DNA from: Candidatus Flexifilum breve
GTDB lineage: Bacteria > Chloroflexota > Anaerolineae > Aggregatilineales > Phototrophicaceae
Reading direction: 5' to 3'
Length of the DNA: 64,000 bases
Assembly: GCA_016717205.1 (NCBI GenBank)
Contig: JADKGC010000002.1
Span: forward strand, 992,001-1,056,000
The notes under the pieces are model-generated. The model saw nothing but the letters and a program-made list of their open reading frames with translations. It was not told the DNA's origin and ran no database searches. Position numbers and translations under genes: made by a program. This document shows, piece after piece, positions 55,675 to 63,698 of this stretch (its first letter is position 1; each line of letters begins with the position of its first letter).

Positions 55675-55788
55675 CTAAGCAATGGCGTCCGTTTGGCAGG
55701 TGTCAAGGTGAAGCGAAGGTTTCTTGGGCTGATGGCAATAAGCGATCAACCCACGGAGCAGATTGACACAGAAATTGAGCGGACTGCG
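55675..55788 (-). pseudogene. Fragment of a transposase C-terminus
   Basis: The minus strand reads RSPLNFCVNLLRGLIAYCHQPKKPSLHL before a stop. The N-F-C-V-N-L-x-x-G-L-I-A-Y-C pattern ending in KKPS resembles the final helix of DDE transposases that I recall from Chloroflexota and cyanobacterial insertion sequences. The rest of the gene is missing; it joins directly to an unrelated plus-strand fragment. Confidence 0.45.
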
Positions 55789-55795
55789 ATGACGC

Positions 55796-55880
55796 GTGTG
55801 CTCCGGACTCAACCGAGACCTCACCGCGCAACGTCCCAACCAGAAATGGGTGGCGGATTTCACCTCCATCCCGACCGCTG
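55796..55880 (+). pseudogene. Fragment of an IS3-family transposase (integrase core start)
   Basis: Plus-strand frame reads LNRDLTAQRPNQKWVADFTSIPT, matching the start of the rve integrase core in IS3 OrfB (F-x-A-x-x-P-N-Q-x-W-V-x-D-x-T-x-I-x-T, with the first catalytic Asp). The similarity ends abruptly after the Thr and the remaining catalytic residues are absent. Confidence 0.65.
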
Positions 55881-56023
55881 CCCGGCGGTTTTTGAGCAAC
55901 GCTTCGCCCGTGACAATGCTATTGTCCACTAAACGCGGGGCAGTCCAGTTTCCCGCAGATCCTACGGCGAACTGTCCATGGGGTTATAACGTATCACCCA
56001 CCTTACACCAGCCAACCTCAACC

Positions 56024-56084
56024 AAGCAGTACCGCGCTGACACAGCGGCGACAATTCCGCCCCTGTGTCAGCGCGGTACTGCTT
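56024..56084. repeat. Long perfect hairpin (22-base stem)
   Basis: Left arm 56024-56045 (AAGCAGTACCGCGCTGACAC..., 22 bases) and right arm 56063-56084 are exact inverse complements. Inside the 17-base centre, GGCG/CGCC can extend the stem. It lies 40 bases beyond the rhaM stop and could terminate that operon, though no T-run follows; it may also be an insertion-sequence end. Confidence 0.8.
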
Positions 56085-56123
56085 GACTGTGAACTGAGGG
56101 TCGCCCTGACTCCGGCGATTATG

Positions 56124-56444
56124 TCAATCGGTGTGAAAGACTTCTTCCAGCGTGATCATGTTCTGGTCAGGGCGTCCGGAGATGGCTTCAAAGTACGGCC
56201 CCATAAACTCCTGCCATTTGAGGTTGATTTCCTCGCGTGCCATACCGTCGAGGGAGGCCTGAAAGCTCTCTTCGGCTTCGAAGTAACCAAACAATAAGCC
56301 ATCATCGCGCAGAAACAGGCTGTAATTGCGCCATCCCGTACGCCGCAGCGCGGCCAGCATTTCCGGCCACACGGCTTCATGATGCTGCTTGTACTCGTCC
56401 AGCTTATCTTTCTTCACCTGCAACAAGAACCCAACGCGCTGCAT
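56124..56444 (-). CDS. rhaM: L-rhamnose mutarotase
   Basis: 106 residues, the exact family size. Converts alpha- and beta-L-rhamnose. Features: QRVGFLLQVKKDKLDEYKQHHEAVWPEMLAALRRTGWRNYSLFLRDDGLLFGYFEAEESFQ (catalytic His in KQHHEAVWPEM, then NYSLFL), and the C-terminal WQEFMGPYFEAISG. Last gene of the sugar operon, 14 bases after the isomerase gene. Its presence is the best evidence that the operon handles L-rhamnose or a close 6-deoxyhexose. A long hairpin follows. Confidence 0.93.
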   Translation of the reverse strand: MQRVGFLLQVKKDKLDEYKQHHEAVWPEMLAALRRTGWRNYSLFLRDDGLLFGYFEAEESFQASLDGMAREEINLKWQEFMGPYFEAISGRPDQNMITLEEVFHTD

Positions 56445-56458
56445 CTAATTTCTCCCTG

Positions 56459-57910
56459 TCACTGTATAACTGCCAATTCGAAGTTGAGCAGGCGCGCCAG
56501 CTTGCGAATGCGCGACAGTTGATGACCAACGCCCAGCGCGACATGATGGGTCGGGCCGTGTTCGCACCACACATTCATGAAGGTGGCCGGGTCGAGGCCG
56601 AACTTGAGGCGCGAGTTCGTATTCCCGATCTGCATGGTATCACCGGGGATTGAGACTCCTTCGGCGGCCAGCATCTTCAACTTCCCTTCGGCGGTCTGGG
56701 TCAGCCCGAGAATGGTGATCGGCCCCATTTTCACTTTCATTTCGACCGACAGGCCATAGCCGCGCTTGCCGTGATACAAGCCCAGGCCGCGCAGAACGGG
56801 TTTCCCATCGGCAATCGCCACATGGCCGGGGCCATCGTGCCCCATGAGGATAAAATCCTCGTTGAAGTCGAGCGCATAGAATTCAGTATATGACCCGCCC
56901 GCCTTCAAACGATCCATGATCAGCATGGCGATGCAGGTTTTGAGATCGCCTTCGCCCGACGCCGGGATGCCCCGCCCGGTGAGGAGGGAATTGCCGATGA
57001 TGACACTCGCGCCGAGTTCTTCATTCGAGTTGCCATCCAGCCCACGATAGTAGTAGGTCAGCCCGTTGAGGTTGAAATCACGGGTCAGCTTATCGAGGCC
57101 GACGGCCACTTGTGCCGCCCAGTGCAGCGCCTCCGGGGTGACATCCTGCGAAATCTTGTCACGTCCGCGCCCAACGATATTGAAGACGCCGCGAATCTCA
57201 TCGATCTTAGCACTGATTTCGCCTTCAGTGGCAGCGCTCACCCGCTGGTGCAGGTCGTCCATTTCCAGCACTTCGATATGCGCGCCGAGCTGGCCGTGAT
57301 GCATGGTGAAATCGGAGTACATATCGAGCATACCGGGGTACGTGTGCCCGAGGAAACCAATGCGGCTGTAGGAGAGTTCTCGCATCACGCTGGCGGCGTC
57401 GATCCATTCGGCGATCTCGCGCCACGCCCGTTCGTGATACTGCGCGGCGTAGCCTTCAACGGGATGCAGCAGCCCGGTCACCACATTGAACTGAATTCGA
57501 CTGCGCGCGAAGGCGTTGGAGATTTCGGGCACACAGCAGGCGCAGCAGTTCGCCAGCCATTCCGCGGTATCCGTATCGAGGTAGTTGAGGGCGGGAATCG
57601 GCTGCAAGTTCAGGATCAAGACCGGGGCTTTGCGCCGCTGCACAGCCGGCAGCACCTGCGACGAGGTGGCATAGGTGCCCACGTAGCACACGATCAGATC
57701 CACATTGTGGCTGGCAAACAAATCACCGGCCTGTTGGGCACCGGGCGCGTTGTCGACCAACCCGGCGGAAATCACTTCAGCGCCCATGGCGGCGATGTTC
57801 GCTTCTACATCCCGCTGATACCCTTCGAGCCGTTCCTTCAGACCGTCAAACTGCGGCCAGTACGCCGCCAATCCGATCCCGAAAACGCCGATTTTCGCTT
57901 TGATCGCCAT
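56459..57910 (-). CDS. L-arabinose/L-fucose isomerase-family protein
   Basis: 483 residues, cytoplasmic. The AraA/FucI-type fold: N-terminal Rossmann-like domain (KIGVFGIGLAAYWPQFDGLKERLEGY, LIVCYVGTYATSSQVLPAVQR), middle domain with RIGFLGHTYPGMLDMYSDFT, and a metal site candidate made of Glu320 (PASGEGDLKT), Glu351 (DFNEDFILMGHDGPGH), His358 or His363 and His451 (CEHGPTHH), aligning with Glu306, Glu333, His350 and His450 of L-arabinose isomerase. The divergence from true AraA is large. Beside rhaM it may be an alternative L-rhamnose isomerase, since no RhaA/RhaI-type gene is here. Starts 4 bases after the SGNH gene. Confidence 0.88.
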   Translation of the reverse strand: MAIKAKIGVFGIGLAAYWPQFDGLKERLEGYQRDVEANIAAMGAEVISAGLVDNAPGAQQAGDLFASHNVDLIVCYVGTYATSSQVLPAVQRRKAPVLILNLQPIPALNYLDTDTAEWLANCCACCVPEISNAFARSRIQFNVVTGLLHPVEGYAAQYHERAWREIAEWIDAASVMRELSYSRIGFLGHTYPGMLDMYSDFTMHHGQLGAHIEVLEMDDLHQRVSAATEGEISAKIDEIRGVFNIVGRGRDKISQDVTPEALHWAAQVAVGLDKLTRDFNLNGLTYYYRGLDGNSNEELGASVIIGNSLLTGRGIPASGEGDLKTCIAMLIMDRLKAGGSYTEFYALDFNEDFILMGHDGPGHVAIADGKPVLRGLGLYHGKRGYGLSVEMKVKMGPITILGLTQTAEGKLKMLAAEGVSIPGDTMQIGNTNSRLKFGLDPATFMNVWCEHGPTHHVALGVGHQLSRIRKLARLLNFELAVIQ

Positions 57911-57913
57911 AAG

Positions 57914-58747
57914 CTATCCTTGTTGTAAATAGTCGGAAATACGTTCAAGCACGTGGGCCAGCAGGCGCGTCTGACCAGCGGCATTGGGGTGCAGTCCATC
58001 GGCGCAGTACAGCGCGGCGTCGGGGAGTGGTCCAAACACAGGCCAGAGATCGATGCCGAGCACGCCCGCTTGCAGCGCGGCAGTGAGCGCTGCATCCGCA
58101 AACTGGTGCAGCACGTCATTGCTCCATACGAGCCGCATCGCTTGAATATCCGGGTTCGCGTTGACCACCCCTTCGACCACGGGCGTCGGCGTCAGCACCA
58201 CAATCCGCGCCTGCGTGTGTTGTCGAAACGCGGCGATGATGCGCGTGAGGTTGCGCTCATACTCGGCGCGGCTGACCAGCGTCTGCTCGCCGCCGAACTG
58301 CTTACAGTCGTTGACGCCGTATTTGATGAACACCAGATCCGGTTGCAGACTTAGGAACTGGGTGTAGGTCAGTTCGAGCCCATGCGTTGACGTGTAGCCG
58401 GAAAAGCCGCGATTCACCACCTCGATGCCGTGGGGCGCGAGCAGGTGTTCGAGCAGACGCGCATAACTGCGGCGGTAGGTGGTGATGGAGTCGCCGATGC
58501 ACAGCACGCGCTTACCCGCCGGGAGCAGCTTGCTGAGCGCCGTGATGCCACGGTGCGCGTGAAACGCCTGCGCCGTTTGTGCGAGCTCGGCATCGATTTC
58601 CGCTTGATACGCCGCGAGGTCGGTGGCCGCCACGCCGTACAGCAATGCCTCGGCTTCTGCCGGGATCGGCACACCGAGCGCCGCCGCCACGGCATGCACG
58701 TTGAAATCGATCAGAAAACGCGTCACATCGGGGAGTGGGGCAGTCAC
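57914..58747 (-). CDS. SGNH/GDSL-family hydrolase
   Basis: 277 residues, no signal peptide, so cytoplasmic. Block I VLCIGDSITTYRRSY (nucleophile Ser), block II Gly in NRGFSGYTS, block III VFIKYGVNDCKQFGG (Asn), and block V CADGLHPNAAG (Asp and His): the complete SGNH set. An N-terminal helical segment of about 70 residues precedes it. Probably deacylates (for example O-acetyl) sugars after import, which fits its place inside a sugar operon. The start overlaps the upstream permease stop by ATGA. Confidence 0.92.
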   Translation of the reverse strand: MTAPLPDVTRFLIDFNVHAVAAALGVPIPAEAEALLYGVAATDLAAYQAEIDAELAQTAQAFHAHRGITALSKLLPAGKRVLCIGDSITTYRRSYARLLEHLLAPHGIEVVNRGFSGYTSTHGLELTYTQFLSLQPDLVFIKYGVNDCKQFGGEQTLVSRAEYERNLTRIIAAFRQHTQARIVVLTPTPVVEGVVNANPDIQAMRLVWSNDVLHQFADAALTAALQAGVLGIDLWPVFGPLPDAALYCADGLHPNAAGQTRLLAHVLERISDYLQQG

Positions 58748-59787
58748 GGTTTGACCGCTTTCGTCTGCGAAGTCGCCACCGATTCCGGCACAAGCCGGTT
58801 GGAGCGCACAAAGCGCAGCAGGTTGACGTTGCGCTGGCGCAGTTGATCCAGCCCGACCGCCAGCAGCAGCACGAGTCCCAACGCGATGTTTTGCGCATCA
58901 GTCGACGTGCTCAACAGCTTCATGCCGTTCAGCAGCGCGGAGAGGATGAGCACCCCGAGTGTCGTGCCGATCAGCGTCCCTTTGCCACCCGCCAGACTAA
59001 TGCCGCCCAGCACGGCGGCGGTGATCACGGTGAGCTCCATGCCCGTGGCCGCGCGCGGGTCGGCAGCATACAACCGCGAGGTCAGCAGGACGGAGGCGAC
59101 GCCGGCGCTCAGACCGGAGAGCGTATAGGCGATCATCCGGTAGCGGCGCACCGCCAGCCCGGCCAGTTTACTCGCCTGATAGTTGCCGCCGATGGCGTAC
59201 ATCGCGCGCCCGTAGGGCGTGAACTGCATCACCAGCAGCGCGCCGACGAACAGCACCAGCATCACAAAGACGGGCGTGGTTATCCCCAACACCTGACCTT
59301 CCCCAAGCTGCGTGAAGGCGGTGTAGGCGTCCAGTTGGGTGCCCTGCAGATCGAAAACGGGGATGGTGAGGCCGTTCGCGAGCACAAAGGCGACACCGCG
59401 CGCAATCGACAGCATGCCGAGCGTCGTGATGAGTGGATTGATGCCGACATACGTCACGAGAAAGCCGTTGATCAGCCCGACGAAGCCGCACACGAGCACC
59501 GCGGCACCCGCCGCGGGCAGAATGCCCCACGTTTCCTGATACACGCCGATGATCACGCCGCCCAACGCCAGCGTCGACCCGATGGACAGATCCAGCCCGC
59601 CGCCGATCATGAGCATGGTGGTGAAAATGGCGAGAATTCCCACCGTCGTGATGTCCAGCAGCGTGTTTTCGAGGTTGCGCGCCGTGAAAAACACGGGTGA
59701 CGACGCGCTCATGACGACCACGATCACCACGAGCATCACGACGAGGCTGGCGAGCTCTTGCAGGCTGCGCATCCGAACTGAATTCAT
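58744..59787 (-). CDS. Sugar ABC transporter permease (RbsC-type), second
   Basis: 347 residues, about eight to ten spans. Family features: LENTLLDITTVGILAIFTTMLMIGGGLDLSIGSTLALGGVIIG, GFVGLINGFLVTYVGINPLITTLGMLSIARGVAFVLANG, and AIGGNYQASKLAGLAVRRYRMIAYTLSGLSAGVASVLLTSRL followed by AAVLGGISLAGGKGTLIGTTLGVLIL, the BPD-2 (RbsC/RhaP/RhaQ) signature. It pairs with the permease at 61.3 kb. ATGA overlaps on both sides show tight translational coupling. Confidence 0.95.
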   Translation of the reverse strand: MNSVRMRSLQELASLVVMLVVIVVVMSASSPVFFTARNLENTLLDITTVGILAIFTTMLMIGGGLDLSIGSTLALGGVIIGVYQETWGILPAAGAAVLVCGFVGLINGFLVTYVGINPLITTLGMLSIARGVAFVLANGLTIPVFDLQGTQLDAYTAFTQLGEGQVLGITTPVFVMLVLFVGALLVMQFTPYGRAMYAIGGNYQASKLAGLAVRRYRMIAYTLSGLSAGVASVLLTSRLYAADPRAATGMELTVITAAVLGGISLAGGKGTLIGTTLGVLILSALLNGMKLLSTSTDAQNIALGLVLLLAVGLDQLRQRNVNLLRFVRSNRLVPESVATSQTKAVKP

Positions 59788-61301
59788 ACTATGCCTCCTG
59801 CGGCAGCGTGGAGCAGCTTCTCTTGCGTCGCCTCGGCCTGCGAGAATTCGCCCGTCAGCCGACCTTTATAGATCGTGAGAATGCGGTGACTGACCGAGAG
59901 CACTTCCTCGATGTCAGACGACACCATGAGAATCGCCAGCCCTTGCGCGGCCAGCGCTTCCAGTTGATCGTAGATGTCGGAACGCGCGCCCACGTCGACG
60001 CCCCACGTCGGCTCATTGAGCAGCAGCACCTTGACATTCGCTTCCAGCCAGCGGGCCAGCACCACTTTTTGCTGATTGCCGCCGCTCAGGTAGCGCGTGT
60101 GCGTTTCAATGCCACCCGCCATGCGAATACCCAGTTGATCGACCCAGCCGCGGCTATGGTTCATTTCCTGAGCGCGTTGAAACACACCGAATTTGGCGAG
60201 CACATGCCAGTTGGACAGTGTGATGTTCTTGCGGACGCTCATATCCAGCACGAGACCGTTGACTTTGCGATCCAGCGGGACGAAACCGATCCCCGCGTGT
60301 TTGCCCCCTTGCGGCGAGGTGATGTGCGCGGCTTGACCATGCACGCTGATCGCCCCGCTGTCGGCTTTGACCGCGCCGAAGATCGCCTGGGTCAGAATCG
60401 TGTGCCCCGCGCCGAGTAAGCCGAACAAGCCAACAATTTCACCCGCGCGCACCTGCAAATCGATGTTCGCGAATGCGCCCGCTTTGGTGAGTCCGCGCAC
60501 GTCCAGCGCGACCGCGTCCTGCACGACCGCCGCGGTCTTGGTCCGCGCTTCTGAGCGGTTTTCCAGACTGCGTCCGACCATCATCTGCACCAATGCCTGA
60601 TGCGTCACCTCGGATCGCGGGTGCGTGCCGACATGTTTACCGTCGCGCAGCACGGTGATGCGGTTGGCAATTTCAAAGACTTCATCAAGGCGATGGGAGA
60701 TGTAAATGATGCCTACGCCGCGTTCCTGCAAGCCGCGAATGATGCCGAACAGGCGCTGCACTTCCGGCGGCGTGAGCGCGGCAGTAGGTTCGTCCATGAC
60801 GATGATCCGCGCCTGACGGCTAAGCGCCTTCACAATTTCGATGATTTCGCGCTCGACGACGCTCAGCTCGCGCATCTTCGTCGACGGGGAGATATCGACA
60901 TTCAGGAGTTGAAGCGCTTGTCGGGCGCGCTCATTCATCTGCTGCCAGTCGACCAGCCACTTCAACGCGCCGCTGCGCCGGGGGAGATCGCCGAGCAGAA
61001 GATTTTCCGCGACCGACAATTCGGGCGCGTAATGGAGTTCCTGATAAATCATGCGGATGCCGAGGTTTTCGGCGTCGCGCGGCTCGTTGATAGCGACGGG
61101 CTGCCCATCGATCAGGATGGTGCCGTCGTCACGGCGGTAATCGCCATTGAGGATCTTGATCAGGGTCGATTTGCCCGCGCCGTTTTCGCCGAGGAGCGCC
61201 AAGGTTTCGCCGCTCCGCAGGTCAATCGACACATCGTCGAGCACCTTGACGCCATAAAAACTCTTCGTGATGTGCTGCATCGTCAGCAGAGGCGTCGTCA
61301 T
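59784..61301 (-). CDS. Sugar ABC transporter ATPase with two nucleotide-binding domains (RbsA/RhaT-type)
   Basis: 505 residues. First domain: Walker A LLGENGAGKSTLIKIL, signature-like LSVVEREIIEIVKAL, Walker B IIVMDEPTAALTP. Second domain: degenerate Walker A GLFGLLGAGHT (His replaces Lys, as usual in this family), signature LSGGNQQKVVLARWL, and Walker B-like VLLLNEPTWGVDVGARSDIYDQL. Energises uptake through the two RbsC-type permeases. Overlaps both permease genes by ATGA. The pattern permease-ATPase-permease, with binding protein first and mutarotase last, matches known rhamnose (rhaSTPQ-type) systems. Confidence 0.95.
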   Translation of the reverse strand: MTTPLLTMQHITKSFYGVKVLDDVSIDLRSGETLALLGENGAGKSTLIKILNGDYRRDDGTILIDGQPVAINEPRDAENLGIRMIYQELHYAPELSVAENLLLGDLPRRSGALKWLVDWQQMNERARQALQLLNVDISPSTKMRELSVVEREIIEIVKALSRQARIIVMDEPTAALTPPEVQRLFGIIRGLQERGVGIIYISHRLDEVFEIANRITVLRDGKHVGTHPRSEVTHQALVQMMVGRSLENRSEARTKTAAVVQDAVALDVRGLTKAGAFANIDLQVRAGEIVGLFGLLGAGHTILTQAIFGAVKADSGAISVHGQAAHITSPQGGKHAGIGFVPLDRKVNGLVLDMSVRKNITLSNWHVLAKFGVFQRAQEMNHSRGWVDQLGIRMAGGIETHTRYLSGGNQQKVVLARWLEANVKVLLLNEPTWGVDVGARSDIYDQLEALAAQGLAILMVSSDIEEVLSVSHRILTIYKGRLTGEFSQAEATQEKLLHAAAGGIV

Positions 61302-62386
61302 GAGCGATCCTTCACCGTGGTGACCAGCTTCTGGCGAATCTGGTCGAAGCCTACTGCCAGCAGCAGCACCGAGCCGCTGACCACATCCTGATAAAACGAG
61401 GAGACCCGCGTCTGCACCAGACCGTTATCGAGGACGCGTAGGATAAACACGCCGACCAGCGTGCCGATCAAGGTGCCTTTGCCGCCGCTCAAACTCGTGC
61501 CGCCGAGCACGACCGCGGCAATCACCGTGAATTCCAGCCCGACAGCGGCGCGTGGGGCGCTGGAGGCGAGCTGCGACGCGATCACAATGCCCGCCAGACC
61601 GGACAGTAAGCCGGACAGCGTGTAAACGATCAGCAGGTGGCGGCGCACGGCGATCCCGGCGAGGCGGCTGGCTTCCGCGCTCCCGCCAATCGCATACAGG
61701 TTGCGCCCGAACTGCGTGAAGTGCATGACGATGAAGGCGGCGACGAACAGCAGCACCATCAGCAGGAGTGACGCCGGAATGCCCGCGACTTCGCCGCGAC
61801 CGAGAAATTGAAACGCCGGGTTCGCCAACTGATTCGTTTGACCGTTGCTGAGGACGAATGCCAGACCGCGCACAATCGAGAAAGAGGCGAGCGTCGTGAT
61901 CAACGGGTTAATGCGCACCACCGCGACCAGATAACCGTTGATGAAGCCGACCAGCACACACGCCGCCAGCCCGATCACGGTCGCAATCCCGAGCGGGATG
62001 CCCGCTTGCAGCCAGAGAATGCTCGTCACCACGCCAGAGAGAGCGGCCACCGACCCGACCGACAGATCAACGCCGCCGCTGATCAAGACCATGGTCATGC
62101 CAATGGACACAATCCCCACCACGCCCAGCGTCCGCCCGACGTTGAGGAAATTGTCGAGCGTGAGGAAATATTGCGATTGTGAGGCAAAAATGATGCAGAT
62201 GATAAGAAAAGTGGCGAACAGGTTGAGCGTGGTCAGGCGCTCGCCTTTCAGCAAGCTGCTAAGCGCAGTCGCTGGGATCGTGACCGCTCGCCGGTCACTG
62301 TGCCATCCATGAATAGTTCGTCTTTCTGAAACAAATGTTTCTAATTGCCCTAATTTGGGGGTGCGGGTCGGTTTGCCGACCCGCAC
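61298..62386 (-). CDS. Sugar ABC transporter permease (RbsC-type), first; start uncertain
   Basis: 362 residues as drawn. The membrane part starts at about 53 (LNLFATFLIICIIFASQ) and has the BPD-2 signatures MTMVLISGGVDLSVGSVAALSGVV, VCVLVGFINGYLVAVVRINPLITTLASFSIVRGLAFVLSNG and AAVVLGGTSLSGGKGTLIGTLVGVFIL. The GTG at 62384-62386 lies inside the 3' arm of the strong hairpin that follows the binding-protein gene, so initiation there is doubtful. The only other in-frame start before the first span is TTG at 62252-62254, without a good ribosome-binding site. The true N-terminus is therefore open. Confidence 0.9.
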   Translation of the reverse strand: MRVGKPTRTPKLGQLETFVSERRTIHGWHSDRRAVTIPATALSSLLKGERLTTLNLFATFLIICIIFASQSQYFLTLDNFLNVGRTLGVVGIVSIGMTMVLISGGVDLSVGSVAALSGVVTSILWLQAGIPLGIATVIGLAACVLVGFINGYLVAVVRINPLITTLASFSIVRGLAFVLSNGQTNQLANPAFQFLGRGEVAGIPASLLLMVLLFVAAFIVMHFTQFGRNLYAIGGSAEASRLAGIAVRRHLLIVYTLSGLLSGLAGIVIASQLASSAPRAAVGLEFTVIAAVVLGGTSLSGGKGTLIGTLVGVFILRVLDNGLVQTRVSSFYQDVVSGSVLLLAVGFDQIRQKLVTTVKDRS

Positions 62387-62389
62387 CCC
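62358..62389 (-). terminator. Hairpin between the binding-protein and permease genes
   Basis: A perfect 14-base GC-rich stem (GGGGTGCGGGTCGG with its complement) and TTTG loop, flanked by AAA/TTT, 27 bases past the binding-protein stop. No T-run. Same position and type as the pstS-pstC hairpin: it probably stabilises the upstream mRNA or causes partial termination. Confidence 0.7.
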
Positions 62390-62415
62390 AAAGTTCTAGC
62401 TAGTCGCCGCGCGGA

Positions 62416-63450
62416 CTACGAGGAGGGCGTGGCCGCCGGGCACGTATCCGGCCAGTTCTCGCCGTAGTATTCGCACAGGTTGTCCTTGGTGATGAACACG
62501 TGGTTCACGTAGATCGCCGGGGCAACCGGGCGGCATTCCAGCAGGTCGAGCATCGCCGGAATCAGGTAGGAACCATATTCTTCGGCGAAGTAGCCCGTCG
62601 CGCCGAGATAACGGCTGTTTTCCGCCAGCATGGCTTCCTGACCGGAGGGATCCGCGCCCTGACCGACGACCATAATCTGATCAGCGCGGCCAGCCGCTTC
62701 CGCCGCCGCAATCACGCCGAGCGCCGTACCATCGTTGATCGTCACGGCGACAATATGATCGGCATCGGGGATGGTCGGCAGAATGTCGCTGACGACCTGG
62801 AACGATTCTTCCTGCGTATTCTTGCTGTCGAGGCGGAAGATCATGTCGTCAGGGACGGCGTTCGCCAAATTATCTTGCAGACCTTCCAACTGACCCTGCA
62901 TACGGGCAGCAGGGATCGGGCCGGACTGCGGCAGTTCGAGCACGAGTACGGCGTCGACCTCACCCGCCCAGTTTTCGTTCACCCACGCGGCGAGGGCTTC
63001 ACCCGCCAGACGACCGGCGTTGTAGTTGTCCGCGCCGAAGAAGGTCGCGCCCGGCATGGGGATGTCGATGGCGATGACCGGGATGTTTTCGCGGCGGAAG
63101 CGGCTCATGATGACGTTGCCGAAGGCTTCGTCGGTCTGGAATTCGATCACGCCATCGACGCCCTGCGCAATGAAGTTGTCGGCATTGGCGAGCGCGGTCG
63201 CGCCGTCAAGGCGGTTGTCCGCCAGCACGACTTCGACGTTCCCCGCCGCTTCCGCCGCCGACAGAATGCCATCACGGACGAGCTGCGTGAAGACGATATC
63301 TTCCGTCAGGTTGGCGAAACCAATGGTATAGGAGTCTTGGGCAGTGGGGCAAGCGCCGTTATCTTGAGCTTGGAGCGACAGCGGGAACGCCATGCCACCA
63401 ATCAGGGTGACAACCAGGACTATCGAAAACAACTTACGGGAAAGGTTCAT
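62416..63450 (-). CDS. Sugar-binding protein of the RbsB/RhaS type (periplasmic-binding-protein-like type 1)
   Basis: 344 residues. Signal peptide NLSRKLFSIVLVVTLIGGMAFPLSLQA then mature QDNGACPTAQDSYTIGFANLTEDIVFTQLVRDGILSAAE. ANADNFIAQGVDGVIEFQTDEAFGNVIMSRFRRENIPVIAIDIPMPGATFFGADNYNAGRLAGEAL and VTINDGTALGVIAAAEAAG follow the ribose/rhamnose-binding fold. The mature form has Cys residues near both ends that may pair. First gene of the operon with AGGAG upstream; divergent from the DeoR-type gene over a 248-base promoter region. The ligand is probably L-rhamnose by context only. Confidence 0.93.
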   Translation of the reverse strand: MNLSRKLFSIVLVVTLIGGMAFPLSLQAQDNGACPTAQDSYTIGFANLTEDIVFTQLVRDGILSAAEAAGNVEVVLADNRLDGATALANADNFIAQGVDGVIEFQTDEAFGNVIMSRFRRENIPVIAIDIPMPGATFFGADNYNAGRLAGEALAAWVNENWAGEVDAVLVLELPQSGPIPAARMQGQLEGLQDNLANAVPDDMIFRLDSKNTQEESFQVVSDILPTIPDADHIVAVTINDGTALGVIAAAEAAGRADQIMVVGQGADPSGQEAMLAENSRYLGATGYFAEEYGSYLIPAMLDLLECRPVAPAIYVNHVFITKDNLCEYYGENWPDTCPAATPSS

Positions 63451-63523
63451 TCTCAATTTCTCCTAGAAAAGTAACAAGTAGCAAGTAGACGGAAACGCAA
63501 GGTCGTCTGTGCCGCAGGCTCCT

Positions 63524-63559
63524 TTGTGCAAAATTGTTGAAACTTGTCGATATTTGTTC
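63524..63559. promoter_or_regulatory. Four operator-like direct repeats at 10-base spacing
   Basis: TTGTG at 63524, TTGTTG at 63534, TTGTCG at 63544 and TTGTTC at 63554, start positions exactly 10 apart. They lie just downstream of the likely -10 of the sugar operon. Tandem helically phased repeats are typical operators for DeoR-family repressors, whose gene starts at 63699. Confidence 0.55.
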
Positions 63560-63572
63560 AATTTCATAAATT

Positions 63573-63601
63573 AACGTAGCATGATCATCAGAAAAAGTCA
63601 A
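63573..63601 (-). promoter_or_regulatory. Promoter of the sugar-uptake operon
   Basis: Minus strand: TTGACT (63596-63601), 17-base spacer, TACGTT (63573-63578). The operator-like repeats occupy the initially transcribed region, fitting repression. Confidence 0.5.
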
Positions 63602-63698
63602 ATTTCCCAATTGAGTATTGCAAGCAGCGGCTAAAGTTTGACAATAGAGTTGACTGCGCACGCCTCGTCGGCTGGGCGGCGCGAAAGGACGCCAACAC

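Larger units (their letters stand above)
55445..56123. other. 679-base region of insertion-sequence remnants and a long hairpin
   Basis: No intact gene. Holds a possible IS C-terminal fragment on the minus strand (55675-55788), an IS3-type transposase fragment on the plus strand (about 55796-55880) and a 22-base-stem hairpin (56024-56084). 55445-55670 contains CTGTCAGG/CTGACAGG copies (near 55584 and 55618) but nothing else I can name. Confidence 0.7.
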
